This document shows, piece after piece, positions 63,586-64,000 of a stretch of 64,000 bases of DNA (position 1 is the first letter of the stretch; each line of letters opens with the position of its first letter). This stretch comes from an uncultured Clostridia bacterium (lineage in GTDB: Bacteria > Bacillota > Clostridia > Oscillospirales > Ruminococcaceae). The notes below the pieces were generated by a model. It had not been told where the DNA came from. It saw only the letters and a list, made by a program, of their open reading frames with translations, and ran no database searches. The translations under genes and the position numbers were made by a program. Location: contig CANRLH010000002.1 of the NCBI GenBank assembly GCA_947631455.1, positions 91,312 through 155,311 of the forward strand, read 5' to 3'.

Positions 63586-64000
63586 ATGAAGCCTAAATAT
63601 AAAAGAATCCTTCTGAAGCTGAGCGGAGAGGCTCTGGCCGGAGAAAAGAAAACCGGTCTTGACTACGATATCATCACAAAGTTTGGCAAAAGCATTGAGA
63701 AGTGCGTTGATGCCGGCGTTGAGGTAGGAATTGTAGTAGGCGGCGGAAATTTTTGGAGAGGGCGCTCAAGCGGTGCGATGGATAGAACGAGAGCAGATCA
63801 TATAGGAATGCTTGCAACGGCGATGAACGCACTTGCGGTTGCCGACGGACTTGAAAATCTCGGGCTTGAAGTCAGGGTGCAGACCGCTATTACCATGCGG
63901 CAGGTTGCCGAGCCGTATATAAGAAACAAGGCAATGAGGCACTTTGACAAAGGACGCGTCGTTATATTTGGCTGCGGAACGGGTAATCCGTTTTTCTCTA
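63586..64000 (+). CDS. pyrH: UMP kinase, 5' part (runs past the window end)
   Basis: 138 codons are visible from the ATG at 63586, which has GAGGAGG upstream; the frame stays open to the end. [51 protein letters not shown] and the C-terminal [14 protein letters not shown] of the visible part match UMP kinase, which phosphorylates UMP to UDP. In other Firmicutes it is followed by frr and upstream by tsf, but here gpsA with a terminator precedes it, so it begins a new transcript. Confidence 0.95.
   Translation, partial: MKPKYKRILLKLSGEALAGEKKTGLDYDIITKFGKSIEKCVDAGVEVGIVVGGGNFWRGRSSGAMDRTRADHIGMLATAMNALAVADGLENLGLEVRVQTAITMRQVAEPYIRNKAMRHFDKGRVVIFGCGTGNPFFS

Overview
The window reads as a stretch of chromosome from a low-GC, spore-forming, anaerobic Firmicute of class Clostridia, most likely a Ruminococcus-like member of the Oscillospiraceae. 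The evidence is a SpoIIE phosphatase, rubrerythrin, a ferredoxin-linked 2-oxoacid oxidoreductase, a GlgB-C-D-A glycogen operon with the Firmicutes-type GlgD subunit, a large single-chain PurL, TTG and GTG starts after purine-rich Shine-Dalgarno sites, and a secreted CotH-like protein ending in a dockerin-like module. I saw no tRNA, rRNA, CRISPR array, prophage or insertion sequence. The region is mainly housekeeping, with scattered less usual loci.

Layout. 1-7232 (mostly minus strand): the end of an S51 peptidase, rubrerythrin, a YbaK deacylase preceded by a structured RNA element, two lipoproteins (DHHW family and PASTA), and nadC / AI-2E-family exporter / nadB. 7569-18777 (plus): a catalytically degraded GlmM-like protein, RNase J, the c-di-AMP phosphodiesterase GdpP, L9, DnaB, TilS, Hpt and FtsH. 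18886-25073: a P-loop ATPase with a four-subunit 2-oxoacid:ferredoxin oxidoreductase, then the CotH/dockerin protein. 25368-36952: a GGDEF protein, the lepB-ylqF-rnhB-yraN block, threonine synthase, a tiny Cys-rich DUF1540 protein, a metallophosphoesterase, trigger factor, ClpP, ClpX and MetA. 37179-47186: SpoIIE, glycogen synthesis (glgB, glgC, glgD, glgA) and a secreted CHAP/NlpC-like protein with FN3-like repeats. 47305-55845 (minus): ispE, an aminotransferase with its Lrp regulator, a nucleoside phosphorylase, purL and mtaB. 56123-64000 (plus): an HPr-like protein without the active-site His, a PBP5-like protein that has lost its catalytic motifs, pgi, a small P-loop protein, YceD-L32-Der, PlsY-GpsA and the start of pyrH.

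No large new gene system stands out. The most unusual content is three apparent regulatory pseudo-enzymes: the GlmM-like protein upstream of rnj and gdpP, the His-less HPr, and the PBP5-like protein without its serine motifs. Also notable are a promoter-terminator RNA element upstream of ybaK, a nucleoside phosphorylase gene that seems to begin at a non-canonical codon, a promoter that overlaps an intrinsic terminator palindrome ahead of the CotH gene, and a near-ideal palindromic operator at the lrp promoter.

Starts were moved inward from the longest open frame where a Shine-Dalgarno site supports it. All family assignments come from reading motifs by eye; no database search was run.
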